A stretch of DNA of 64,000 nt. Source: Lewinellaceae bacterium (GTDB taxonomy: Bacteria; Bacteroidota; Bacteroidia; Chitinophagales; Saprospiraceae). The stretch covers positions 62,001-126,000 of the forward strand of contig JADJRC010000008.1 of assembly GCA_016712415.1 (NCBI GenBank). The letters run 5' to 3'. A model generated the notes under the pieces. It had not been told where the DNA came from and made no database searches. It saw nothing but the letters and a program-made list of their open reading frames with translations. Position 1 is the first letter of the stretch. Every line of letters starts with the position of its first letter. Positions 1 through 7,859 of the stretch are shown one piece after another. The translations under genes and the position numbers were made by a program.

Positions 1-1618
1 TCATCGTTTTTTCCAACAGGATGGGGTCTTCTTCGGCAGCCAGTTTCAGCAGGTCGTCGAGTACGTCCAGTTGGGGATTATAACCCAGTGCCGAGGGCGG
101 ATATGCGGCGAGAATGGCTTTGCCGGGATGATTGCTTTCGGCATAACGTATTGACAACCAGTCTTGAAGGAAGGGCTCAAAATAAGGATTATACTTAAAC
201 GCAGCATAACTCCTGATACGAAAAGCCATGTCGTCCTTGTACGCTTTGTCGGACGGGTCGAGACTGAGGATATCGAGCAGGATACGCCAAATCTCGATCT
301 GCCGGTACAGTTGGCTGTCGTATTTGTCTTTTTTGTTCAGGCTCTTTTCTGCGCGGTTCAGGGTATTTCTGGCCGCATACAGATCGCCCGCCAGTACTTC
401 GAGATAGCCGCTCATGCAGAGCCAGAGTTTTGGATTGGCGCTCTCTTTTTCCCGCACGACCCTTCGGACAAACTTCTGGAGGTCGAGCAGGTGTTGGGCG
501 GCCTGCTGCCGCTTCAGCGCACCCCTGGCCTCGCCATATTTCTGATCCGTAACACGAGTGCGCAGGAAGGTTTTCTCCAGTTCCTGCACCTCGCTCACCA
601 GCAGCAGGTCGAGTTGCGGGTTTCCGGCATCCAGGTCGTACACCTCCTGCATATCTTCGACGGCATGGGCATGCGAACCGCCGGCCCGCATGGTATAAAG
701 CGTGGACTTCTCGGCGTCGCTTTGACACATCCTGAGCGCGAGTTCCCAGTCTTTATCATTGCGGATCAGCCAGCTTCGGTAGGCCTGTGTGCGCTTGGAT
801 GCGCAATGGCGGAATACCAGTGAATACCGGTAGGCGGCTTCGGGGTACTTCCCCATTTTTTGCATGGCCCCGGCCAGGTGCCCCCAGATCCAGTACACGA
901 TGATACTGGACCGATGCGTCAGATCGAGCTGCGGCATCAGGTAGTTGTACAGGTCGACAGTGTATCCCCAATTGCGCGCATAATGGGCGAGCCGCACGAT
1001 CTGGTAGGCATAGCGCAGTTTTACAAAGTGCGATTCGGCTTGCTTGAAACGCCCGAGGCCCTCGTTGATCAGCTCGTACATGGATTCCGGGTCGCGCTCG
1101 GGCACCGTCCAGCCATCGCCGACAGCTATGACATAGGGTTCGCATTTTTTGGCGTACATCAGGTAATCGATCACCTCCGTACATCCGTTCAGGGCGATCA
1201 TCTCGGCGAACGTGTTGCCTGCAAGCTGATAGGGCAGGGGTGTCTTCCTTTTTTTGTCTTCGGTTGCCGCTTTCAGGCGTACCAGTTCATCAATATTGCT
1301 TTGATACACCACATATTCCACATCGGCGGGCTCGGGCTGACCGCAAAAGCGCCCGATCCATTCTTCGATGTTCTCTTCTTTTTGAATGTCCCGGTTGAAA
1401 TAATACTGCTGGTAGTAGTCGTCCCATTTGAGAAAAAACGGCGCGTATGCGGCGTTTTTATTGATAATCTCCGGGTTCAGAAAGGAATAGCCGAAAAAAG
1501 GGGCAGTGCCGGGCGTGCAACTGCCTTGCGGTATTCGATTGTCCTGAACGGGTGCGTCGCCACTAAAAAACGCGGAAGTGCAAAACACACACAGCAAAAG
1601 CACCGGGACATCCCGCAT
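1..1618 (-). CDS. Secreted helical-repeat (TPR-like) protein of unknown function, partial
   Basis: The minus-strand frame is open from an ATG at 1618 to the left edge, giving at least 539 residues without a stop; the C-terminus lies outside the window. Residues 1-19 form a hydrophobic signal peptide. The rest is rich in Leu, Tyr, Glu and Arg in a helix-turn-helix periodicity resembling tetratricopeptide repeats (for example around 770-1000 and 300-560), with no catalytic motif that I recognise. The start lies 26 bases beyond the stop of the lipoprotein gene at 1645, so the two are probably co-transcribed with the NlpC/P60 gene further upstream. From memory, a lipoprotein/helical-repeat pair of this kind recurs in Bacteroidota; this is an inference without database support. 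Function unknown; probably periplasmic or exported. Confidence 0.75.
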   Translation of the reverse strand, partial: MRDVPVLLLCVFCTSAFFSGDAPVQDNRIPQGSCTPGTAPFFGYSFLNPEIINKNAAYAPFFLKWDDYYQQYYFNRDIQKEENIEEWIGRFCGQPEPADVEYVVYQSNIDELVRLKAATEDKKRKTPLPYQLAGNTFAEMIALNGCTEVIDYLMYAKKCEPYVIAVGDGWTVPERDPESMYELINEGLGRFKQAESHFVKLRYAYQIVRLAHYARNWGYTVDLYNYLMPQLDLTHRSSIIVYWIWGHLAGAMQKMGKYPEAAYRYSLVFRHCASKRTQAYRSWLIRNDKDWELALRMCQSDAEKSTLYTMRAGGSHAHAVEDMQEVYDLDAGNPQLDLLLVSEVQELEKTFLRTRVTDQKYGEARGALKRQQAAQHLLDLQKFVRRVVREKESANPKLWLCMSGYLEVLAGDLYAARNTLNRAEKSLNKKDKYDSQLYRQIEIWRILLDILSLDPSDKAYKDDMAFRIRSYAAFKYNPYFEPFLQDWLSIRYAESNHPGKAILAAYPPSALGYNPQLDVLDDLLKLAAEEDPILLEKTM

Positions 1619-1644
1619 GCGCAATACCGGCCTGCCGGAGAGCC

Positions 1645-2745
1645 TTAGTGTTTCTTCATTTCGGGTAGACATATCATTTGGCATACAGTGTCGAGCAGTT
1701 GTACGGGGTAACGCTGCAATGCCGCTTCATCGAGATGGAAAAAGGCCACCGTTGTTTCGTCAGCCAGATGTGTTTGCGAAGCCAGTTCCGTTGCCTGCAG
1801 CAATAACGCCGGCGTGATCGTTTCCTGTCGCAGCAGGTCACCGGGGCGAAGATAATGCCCGGACATGAATGTACCGCTTCGCACGTATACTTCGACCGGC
1901 GATTGTCCCGGGCCATGCTGACGGGGCATAAAACGCAGGGTATCTGCCAGCACCGCATCGGGTATGTCCGGGATGATCTTCCACAGTGCATCCTCTCGGT
2001 ACACCAGCAACCATGAAAAAACGGGCAGGGCAAGGTCGAGCGGCAACGGGTAGGTTTTCGGTGCGCCTTCCACGTACTTTCCGGCGTCTTCCATGCGAAA
2101 AATGGAGTTACGGGCTGCCGGGTCATCCACATCGCCGGTATTGTAAAACATCAGCATCCCCCGGTCTGCCGGCGGTACGCCGGTTTGGCCGGGAAACTTG
2201 TACTGGTGCAACCGGATCGTCGCACTGATCCGGGTATCCGGCGGCAGGCGATTTTTTATTTTTTGTAAAAACAGAAAATAGGCCTCCCGGGTAGACGCCG
2301 TCCAGTCGCAGTCGAATTGTATTTCTTCGGGAAAGTTTGCCTTGCCGGTCGCCCGGACAAAAGCGCCGAGAGAGCCTTTCAGGTTGTCGGCCAGTTGCTC
2401 CATTTCCTGTCCGGAAATTCCCCTGAACACGGCGTTGGTGATGAATACCGTCGGTATGACCGCCAGTCCGCTCAGGGCGCTGGTGTCAGTAATTTCGAGT
2501 AATGCATAGGGGGTAACGGCGCCGGTAATATCGTCCCTTCCGATGTCCAACCATTTGACGTACAGTTTTTTACAATTTAACCGGTCCAGGTAGTTGCGTT
2601 CGTCGGCGGAGACGGAGAGGGTGGTTTTCCAGTAGTAAAATGCCGGGGTGACTTTGCGGAGCGCCTTCCGGCGGCACGCCGGGAGGAGGGCCATAAGGAG
2701 CAAAAACCATAAGGCGGCCAGTCTAAAATTTCTCCGATACCACAT
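1645..2745 (-). CDS. Conserved lipoprotein of unknown function
   Basis: Encodes 366 residues. The N-terminus is a lipoprotein signal with hydrophobic core and lipobox LLPAC ending near residue 24, so the mature protein should be anchored to a membrane. The body starts with a beta-strand rich motif (FYYWKT, then LYVKWLDIG) and has an acidic IQFDCDWT segment near residue 145. Alternating strands and helices of this type suggest a TIM-barrel, possibly glycosidase-like, fold, but I cannot assign a reaction. The ATG start overlaps the end of the upstream NlpC/P60 gene by 23 bases, which implies translational coupling. The helical-repeat gene follows after 26 bases. Unknown function; membership of an envelope-related operon is the main clue. 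Confidence 0.75.
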   Translation of the reverse strand: MWYRRNFRLAALWFLLLMALLPACRRKALRKVTPAFYYWKTTLSVSADERNYLDRLNCKKLYVKWLDIGRDDITGAVTPYALLEITDTSALSGLAVIPTVFITNAVFRGISGQEMEQLADNLKGSLGAFVRATGKANFPEEIQFDCDWTASTREAYFLFLQKIKNRLPPDTRISATIRLHQYKFPGQTGVPPADRGMLMFYNTGDVDDPAARNSIFRMEDAGKYVEGAPKTYPLPLDLALPVFSWLLVYREDALWKIIPDIPDAVLADTLRFMPRQHGPGQSPVEVYVRSGTFMSGHYLRPGDLLRQETITPALLLQATELASQTHLADETTVAFFHLDEAALQRYPVQLLDTVCQMICLPEMKKH

Positions 2746-3271
2746 CGCGCACGGAATCTATATAAGGCTTCCAGTAGGTGCTGTTCAGCACATCTTCCTC
2801 GATGACACCCCTGGAAGTGGTGCTGTGAATGACGTAAAGGTTTTTTCCGTTATTGGATTTCACCAGCGACACGTGAAAAATCGGTTCGTTCGGGCTTCGG
2901 CGGTAAAAAACCAGGTCGCCGGGTTTTGCGTCGGTGATGCGAATATTTCGTCCCTGTTTTGCCTGTTCCCGCGAGGCAGGCGACAGGTTTACATTAAAGT
3001 GGTCCATGACAAAACTGGTAAATCCCGAGCAATCGAACCCCGTTTCCGGCTTTTTCCCGGCAGGCGTGTATTTGGAGCCTTTGTACTTCGCCGCGTACGC
3101 AACTATATCGCGGCGGAACGTCGATTCCCGGGCGCCGGAGGTGTTGGCCGGCGGTCTTTTCGTGCGGGTTTTTTCGGACGATTTGCACTGAAAGACAAGG
3201 GTTGCAATACAGAGGAAGAATATCCAGTGAATGGGTTTTTGGAGCCTGAAGTCGGAGTAATTCATTTGCAT
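2723..3271 (-). CDS. NlpC/P60 family lipoprotein (cell-wall peptidase)
   Basis: A 182-residue protein. Residues 1-29 are a lipoprotein signal with a Cys in the lipobox (LVFQC). The NlpC/P60 catalytic domain follows: the Cys nucleophile lies in GFDCSGFTSFV (about residue 85), the His in FHVSLV (about 137) and a third polar residue is the His of YVIHS. The family cleaves peptide bonds in peptidoglycan stem peptides, typically D-gamma-Glu to diamino acid, so action at the cell wall from a membrane anchor is expected. It is the first gene of a minus-strand run, with its 3' end overlapping the next lipoprotein by 23 bases. A second in-frame ATG two codons downstream is an equally plausible start. 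Confidence 0.9.
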   Translation of the reverse strand: MQMNYSDFRLQKPIHWIFFLCIATLVFQCKSSEKTRTKRPPANTSGARESTFRRDIVAYAAKYKGSKYTPAGKKPETGFDCSGFTSFVMDHFNVNLSPASREQAKQGRNIRITDAKPGDLVFYRRSPNEPIFHVSLVKSNNGKNLYVIHSTTSRGVIEEDVLNSTYWKPYIDSVRDVVSEKF

Positions 3272-3355
3272 ATGTTTTCATGTGTAACGAGAGGCTGCCC
3301 TGTCACACTTGTCTTGCGGGTGACTTTAAACTTTATTTAAGAGGGCGTGGAATCT

Positions 3356-4273
3356 TCAAAAGAGACGCGGCAAAAACCGGGGCACCCGCTGCCGGTAATC
3401 TTTGTACCCGGAGTATTTCTCCGAAGATATTTTTTCGCTGAAATCCGAACTTCCGATGAAAAGCAGCAATAATAACAACGCTCCGGCAAGCGACCAGTTG
3501 ACCCAGCGGCCTGTGGCAGCCACGCTGAACAGGTAAAAACAGAGCCAGATCGCCTGTTCAGCCGTGTAGTTCGGATGGCGCACCAGTCCCCAAAGTTTCG
3601 AGGCGAGAAAACCGCGCGCATAGTCGCCCTCCAGCGCAGCCCCGAGCTGTTGCAGGCGGTATTTTTCCTGCTGAAAATTCCACTGTTGCTGGTCTGCGAT
3701 GGTTTCCAGCGCTACAAATGCAACAAAAAGCGTTGCTGCGATCAAGTCCAGCACATTCAGCGGTGTGTTTTGGCCCTGCCATGCGACCACAACGGGGAGT
3801 GTAAACAGCAGAATGAGGGTGTTTTGATAGAGGGAAATGAAAAAGAGGTTGAACGCCATCCAGGAATAACGCCCGGCGAGCATGGGATTCTGGCGCAGAA
3901 CGGCCCAGCGGTAATCCTCCTCACCGCGCCAGGGCGGCCATTGGTAGCCCCCGCGCCGCGCAAAATTGTACGACAAGCGCAATCCCCAAACGGTAGCCAA
4001 AACAGCCATCAGCAACGTCCGGGGATCAAATCCCGCGCGGCAGGAAACGTACCAGACATAACCGATCGGCAGCAGACTCCAGAGTTTGTCGACCTGGCTG
4101 TAATTCCGGGTCGCTTCGCTGACCAGAAAGCACAATACCGCCACGGCGGTCATCATTCCAAAAAGTGTTTTAACGGTAGCCCATTGCCCGGGATCAAGCG
4201 GCTTGTCGTAATATATTGCGATAATGGGCAATGCGATTAATGTGGCTACCAGAAGAAGTGCGGTTCGAATCAT
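3356..4273 (-). CDS. DUF1295 / steroid 5-alpha-reductase-like integral membrane protein
   Basis: A 305-residue polytopic protein with about seven hydrophobic segments. The C-terminal part carries the hallmarks of the DUF1295 and 3-oxo-5-alpha-steroid 4-dehydrogenase/ICMT superfamily: LWGLVRHPNYTAEQAIW at about residues 230-246 and a terminal YxxYxxRVPRFLP motif. The family contains NADPH-dependent lipid reductases and isoprenylcysteine methyltransferases; most bacterial members have no known substrate. The N-terminus shows SQVDKLWSLLPIGY, another typical motif. It lies 84 bases upstream of the NlpC/P60 gene and could share its transcript, though no terminator or promoter decides this. Confidence 0.85.
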   Translation of the reverse strand: MIRTALLLVATLIALPIIAIYYDKPLDPGQWATVKTLFGMMTAVAVLCFLVSEATRNYSQVDKLWSLLPIGYVWYVSCRAGFDPRTLLMAVLATVWGLRLSYNFARRGGYQWPPWRGEEDYRWAVLRQNPMLAGRYSWMAFNLFFISLYQNTLILLFTLPVVVAWQGQNTPLNVLDLIAATLFVAFVALETIADQQQWNFQQEKYRLQQLGAALEGDYARGFLASKLWGLVRHPNYTAEQAIWLCFYLFSVAATGRWVNWSLAGALLLLLLFIGSSDFSEKISSEKYSGYKDYRQRVPRFLPRLF

Positions 4274-4429
4274 AGTGGGAGGTGTTCCGAAGTGCCGGAT
4301 TGTATTGCTGGTAACACGACGGGTTGATCTGTCTATGGGGCGTCTCGAAAGTGTGATTTTGACGGGCTTGAATTTCAGACAGGATTTACAAGAGTTACAG
4401 TGTTTTCGGCAGCGACTCCGCCCTGATTA

Positions 4430-4738
4430 TCCTGTAAATCCCGTAAATCCTGTCTAACAAACCTGTAAATCCTGTAAATCCTGTCTAACAAACCTGTAAA
4501 TCCTGTCTAACAATCCTGTAAATCCTGTCTAACAAACCTGTAAATCCCGTAAATCCTGTCTAACAACCTGTAAATCTTGTCCAACAAACCTGTAAATCCG
4601 TAAATCCTGTCTAACAAACCTGTAAATCCCGTAAATCCTGTCTAACAAACCTGTAAATCTTGTCTAACAAACCTGTAAATCCCGTAAATCCTGTCTAACA
4701 AACCTGTAAATCCTGTAAATCCTGTCCAAAAAACAGAA
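4430..4738. repeat. Intergenic tandem repeat, about 11 units of 22 or 31 bp
   Basis: The gene-free stretch between the DUF1295 gene start and the 3' end of eno is filled by a degenerate tandem array. Short units read CCTGTAAATCCTGTCTAACAA; long units insert an extra CCGTAAAT/CTGTAAAT block. I count eleven TCTAACAA-type boundaries. A lone degenerate copy sits upstream at about 4378-4400. There are no unique spacers, so it is not CRISPR. The rest of 4274-4430 shows nothing I can name. Confidence 0.9.
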
Positions 4739-4789
4739 ACCTGTCATCAGAATTTACAGCCCGCCTCAGGTTCTGCTGTCTTGTACTGT

Positions 4790-6076
4790 TTACAGGCCGA
4801 ACAGCGACCGCCCCAGATAGGTGGCAGCATCGCCGAGTTCCTCCTCGATGCGCAGCAGCTGGTTGTACTTGGCGACCCGGTCGGAGCGGCTGGCCGAGCC
4901 GGTTTTGATCTGGCCGGTGTTGAGCGCTACCGAGAGGTCGGCAATGGTGGTATCTTCCGTTTCGCCCGAACGGTGGCTGATCACCGAGGTGTAGGCATGG
5001 CGGGTGGCCAGGTTGACCGATTCGATGGTTTCGGTCAGGGAACCGATCTGGTTGACCTTGATGAGGATCGAGTTGGCAATTTTCTCGTCGATGCCTTTCT
5101 GCAGGCGTTCCACGTTGGTCACGAACAGGTCGTCGCCGACGAGTTGTATGCGGTGGCCGAGCGTTTCGGTCATGAGTTTCCAGCCTTCCCAGTCATCTTC
5201 GGCACAGCCGTCCTCAATGCTGTAAATCGGGTAGCGGTTGCACCAGTCTTTCCAGAAAGCCACCATGTCTTTTTTCGACAGGCGGTCGCCGGTAGATTTC
5301 TTGAACACATATTCGCCTTTTTCCTGGTCGAAGAATTCAGACGATGCTGCGTCGAGTGCAATAACAATATCGTCGAGCGGCCGGTAGCCTGCGGCTTCGA
5401 TGGCGGTCATCACCATCTGAATGGCCTCTTCGTTGTTTTTGATGCCCGGTGCAAATCCGCCTTCATCACCGACATTGGTGGCGTAGCCTTTGCTTTTCAG
5501 CACTTTTTTCAGGTGGTGGAAAATTTCCACACCCATACGCAGGCCTTCCTTAAAGGAGTCTGCGCCGATGGGCATAATCATAAATTCCTGAAAGTCAATA
5601 CCATTGTCGGCGTGAGCGCCGCCGTTCAGGATATTCATCATGGGTACCGGCAGTACGTGCGCGTTGACGCCGCCGAGATAGCGGTACAGCGGCTGGCCGA
5701 GTTCTTCGGCGGCTGCGTGGGCCACTGCAAGGCTGACGGCGAGAATGGCGTTGGCGCCGATTTTTGATTTATTGCGTGTTCCGTCGCGTTCGATCATCAG
5801 CCGGTCGATACGGATCTGGTCGGTGACTTCCAGTCCGACAAGTTCCGGGCGGATGATCTTTTCCACGTTTTTGACGGCTTCTTTTACGCCTTTGCCGAGG
5901 TAACGACCTGCATCGTCGTCGCGGAGTTCCGCTGCTTCATGAATACCTGTGCTGGCGCCGCTGGGTACAGCAGCACGGCCGGCAAAGCCCGTTTCGGTCC
6001 ATACTTCAGCCTCGATGGTGGGGTTGCCACGACTGTCGAGTATTTCTCTTGCTATTATTTCACGGATTGCGCTCAT
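4790..6076 (-). CDS. eno: Enolase (phosphopyruvate hydratase)
   Basis: A 428-residue protein, the normal bacterial length. It interconverts 2-phosphoglycerate and phosphoenolpyruvate in cytoplasmic glycolysis and gluconeogenesis. The N-terminal cap has the mobile loop GASTGIHEA (residues 40-48). The barrel carries the metal ligands in the VIALDAASSEFF, SIEDGCAEDDW and QLVGDDLFVTN segments, the catalytic base Lys in ILIKVNQIG, and the closing SHRSGETEDTTIADL signature. It starts at an ATG at 6076 with a TACTTTTG -7 box about 65 bases upstream, so it appears monocistronic. The tandem repeat lies just behind its stop codon. Identification is secure. Confidence 0.98.
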   Translation of the reverse strand: MSAIREIIAREILDSRGNPTIEAEVWTETGFAGRAAVPSGASTGIHEAAELRDDDAGRYLGKGVKEAVKNVEKIIRPELVGLEVTDQIRIDRLMIERDGTRNKSKIGANAILAVSLAVAHAAAEELGQPLYRYLGGVNAHVLPVPMMNILNGGAHADNGIDFQEFMIMPIGADSFKEGLRMGVEIFHHLKKVLKSKGYATNVGDEGGFAPGIKNNEEAIQMVMTAIEAAGYRPLDDIVIALDAASSEFFDQEKGEYVFKKSTGDRLSKKDMVAFWKDWCNRYPIYSIEDGCAEDDWEGWKLMTETLGHRIQLVGDDLFVTNVERLQKGIDEKIANSILIKVNQIGSLTETIESVNLATRHAYTSVISHRSGETEDTTIADLSVALNTGQIKTGSASRSDRVAKYNQLLRIEEELGDAATYLGRSLFGL

Positions 6077-6141
6077 TAATCAGAGTTGAATTGGTTGAAG
6101 TTGTAAAATATGTTGAAAATGGTAGTGAAACCGTACCTGCG

Positions 6142-6149
6142 CAAAAGTA
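6142..6149 (-). promoter_or_regulatory. Putative -7 box (TAnnTTTG) of the eno promoter
   Basis: Reads TACTTTTG followed by C on the minus strand, matching the Bacteroidota primary sigma -7 consensus TAnnTTTG. It would start a leader of about 60 bases before the eno ATG. I see no convincing -33 TTG at the right distance. Confidence 0.5.
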
Positions 6150-6186
6150 GCCAAAATCCCGATTCACGAGGGTTTGATTCGTTTTT

Positions 6187-6271
6187 TCGTCATTCGTCAT
6201 TCGTCATTCGTCATTTCGTCACTCATCACTTATCACTTATCACTTATCACTTATCACTTATCACTTATCAC
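6187..6271. repeat. Heptanucleotide repeat tract, two motifs in tandem
   Basis: A run of TCATTCG units (6187-6219) is followed by a run of CACTTAT units (about 6225-6271). The second run enters the 3' end of tcdA: the last few codons and the TGA stop of that gene are made of repeat sequence. The same two-part design recurs at 30603-30750. Confidence 0.9.
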
Positions 6272-7027
6272 TGCTTCCCGCACGACCACACTCGCCATAT
6301 GCAGCCCAAAAAGCGCCGGTATATAGGAAATGGTGCCGTAGAATGATTTTTTAAACTTACTGCCGTCGGTCATCATGCAGGTACTGCGGTCGACCCGTTC
6401 CGAGGAGAACACCACCGTGACGCCGCGCCATACGCCTTTGCGTTTCAGGCCTTTGCGCACCTGTTGAGCAAAGGGGCAGTTAAATGTCGCCGAGATATCA
6501 GACACCTGGACCTTGGAAGGATCGAGGCGGCCACCGGCGCCCATGCTGCTCACGACGCGTACGTTTTGCTGTTTGCAGGCGACAATGACGTACTGCTTGG
6601 GCTGCACAGAGTCGATACAGTCGAATACATAATCAAAACCGCGGAACTGAAAAGTTTTTACGGCTTCGGGCGTAAGAAAGTCCTCCCTGACGGTCAGTTC
6701 AAGTTCGGGATTGATATCGAGCATCCGGCCGGCCATGATTGCGGCTTTGGATTTGCCCACGGTGCTGTGCAGGGCGGGCAATTGCCGGTTGGTGTTGGTG
6801 AGGTCGACCGTGTCGCCGTCGATAATGGTCATTCTGCCCACGCCTGCACGGGCCAGGAATTCGGCAGCGTAACTGCCCACGCCACCGAGACCGATCACCA
6901 TGACGTTGAGGTTTTTCAGGCGTGCAAGGGCTGCTTCGCCGACGAGCAACTCCGTGCGCTGGAGCCAGTGCGGTACGGCATTGTTGTCAGAATATTGCGC
7001 TTCGTTATTGTCCGTATCGAATGTCAC
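6254..7027 (-). CDS. tcdA: tRNA threonylcarbamoyladenosine dehydratase (ThiF/E1-like)
   Basis: A 257-residue member of the ThiF/MoeB/E1 superfamily. It matches the TcdA (CsdL/YgdL) subgroup, which uses ATP to cyclise t6A37 to ct6A37 in tRNAs decoding ANN codons. The N-terminal WLQRTELLVGE leads into the nucleotide-binding GLGGVGSYAAEFLARAG (about residues 46-62). Downstream are IIDGDTVDLTNTNRQL, YVFDCIDS, SSMGAGGRLDPS and CPFAQQVRKGLK, all typical of TcdA. The start is GTG at 7027, the only start codon ahead of the conserved WLQRTE block. A TATTTTTG -7 box lies 17 bases further upstream. The stop codon falls inside the heptanucleotide repeat, which supplies the last few residues. Confidence 0.93.
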   Translation of the reverse strand: MTFDTDNNEAQYSDNNAVPHWLQRTELLVGEAALARLKNLNVMVIGLGGVGSYAAEFLARAGVGRMTIIDGDTVDLTNTNRQLPALHSTVGKSKAAIMAGRMLDINPELELTVREDFLTPEAVKTFQFRGFDYVFDCIDSVQPKQYVIVACKQQNVRVVSSMGAGGRLDPSKVQVSDISATFNCPFAQQVRKGLKRKGVWRGVTVVFSSERVDRSTCMMTDGSKFKKSFYGTISYIPALFGLHMASVVVREAVISDK

Positions 7028-7043
7028 TGCGTTGTTTTTGGGG

Positions 7044-7051
7044 CAAAAATA
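7044..7051 (-). promoter_or_regulatory. Putative -7 box (TAnnTTTG) of the tcdA promoter
   Basis: TATTTTTG followed by C on the minus strand, 17 bases before the GTG start of tcdA. It would give a very short leader of about 10 bases, which is common in this phylum. Confidence 0.5.
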
Positions 7052-7110
7052 TTCAAGTGTTCAGACGAATTCATCTTAAATACGCTTCCTCTTGTGCATT
7101 CCGGGCCGGA

Positions 7111-7806
7111 TCAGCCGGTAATGTCAAGCCCAAGCCGGGTAAAATTCTGCCGCATCTGTTCTTCCAGTTGAACAGGCGGGATTTGCCTGATCGCAGCAAC
7201 ACGTTCGTATACCGACCTGATATCCAGATCGTTGTCGTCTGTTTCCAGAAAAAATCGATCGGAAGGTGTTTGTTGCAGCGCTGCTGCAGCATGACTGTTT
7301 TGCCGAAACAGGGCAGCGCCAAAGGACAAAAAGAAGCCGGCATCGAGCAGCATTTTTGCGGTTTGCGGGTGCTTGTCGAAACCGTGGAAAATAGCGACGG
7401 GCACAGGAGATGCGTTCAGGAGTGCGGCCGTCACCTCGGCATAGGCTTTCACGCAGTGGATAATCATCGGTTTGCGGGTCTCCACCGCGATTCTGATGCA
7501 TTGTTCAAAGGCCGATTCCTGAAGCGCCCAGGGCGTATCGGTGACTTTGTCCAGGCCTGCCTCCCCGATGGCCAGGCAGCCCGGATTGGCGGCATGACCG
7601 CGCAGCCAGCCGGCCGCCTCCTTGAGTCCGATGTTTCCGAGATGCCACGGATGAAGCCCGGCCGAAAACCAGCGTGTTTTTCCTTTTAAATACTGACCTG
7701 GATAGATGCTCTCTATTTCCAGGACATCGGGTTCCCCGCAGGGGTGGTGTGTATGCAGATCGATGAATTGCAAGGCCTGATTTTCTTTAAAAATTGGGCA
7801 ATTCAA
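7111..7806 (-). CDS. TatD family metal-dependent hydrolase
   Basis: A protein of up to 231 residues of the amidohydrolase-fold TatD family (deoxyribonuclease or related phosphoesterase). Metal-binding motifs are visible in order: the N-terminal IDLHTHH, GLHPWHL, the IGEAGLDK Glu, the MIIHCVKA His, IFHGFDK and the terminal FLETDDND Asp. It is shorter than Escherichia coli TatD (about 260), as is usual for the Bacteroidota group. No ATG precedes the IDLHTH motif. The frame can open at TTG 7806 or at TTG 7773, the latter giving the more typical MQFIDLHTH start. It lies 83 bases upstream of tcdA on the same strand and is divergent from the DUF1624 gene. Confidence 0.88.
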   Translation of the reverse strand: MNCPIFKENQALQFIDLHTHHPCGEPDVLEIESIYPGQYLKGKTRWFSAGLHPWHLGNIGLKEAAGWLRGHAANPGCLAIGEAGLDKVTDTPWALQESAFEQCIRIAVETRKPMIIHCVKAYAEVTAALLNASPVPVAIFHGFDKHPQTAKMLLDAGFFLSFGAALFRQNSHAAAALQQTPSDRFFLETDDNDLDIRSVYERVAAIRQIPPVQLEEQMRQNFTRLGLDITG

Positions 7807-7859
7807 AACTTCTGCTCAATTTTAAGGCGAAAATTAAGCCATCCATTGCCAACAGAAAA

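Noticed and set aside
860..1648. 262-codon plus-strand frame
   Set aside because: Antisense to the partial secreted helical-repeat protein, which has a signal peptide and continuous frame.
4430..4738. Tandem repeat considered as a CRISPR array
   Set aside because: Units follow each other without unique spacers, vary in length by a repeat-derived block, and no cas gene is present.
4781..5767. 328-codon plus-strand frame
   Set aside because: Antisense to eno.
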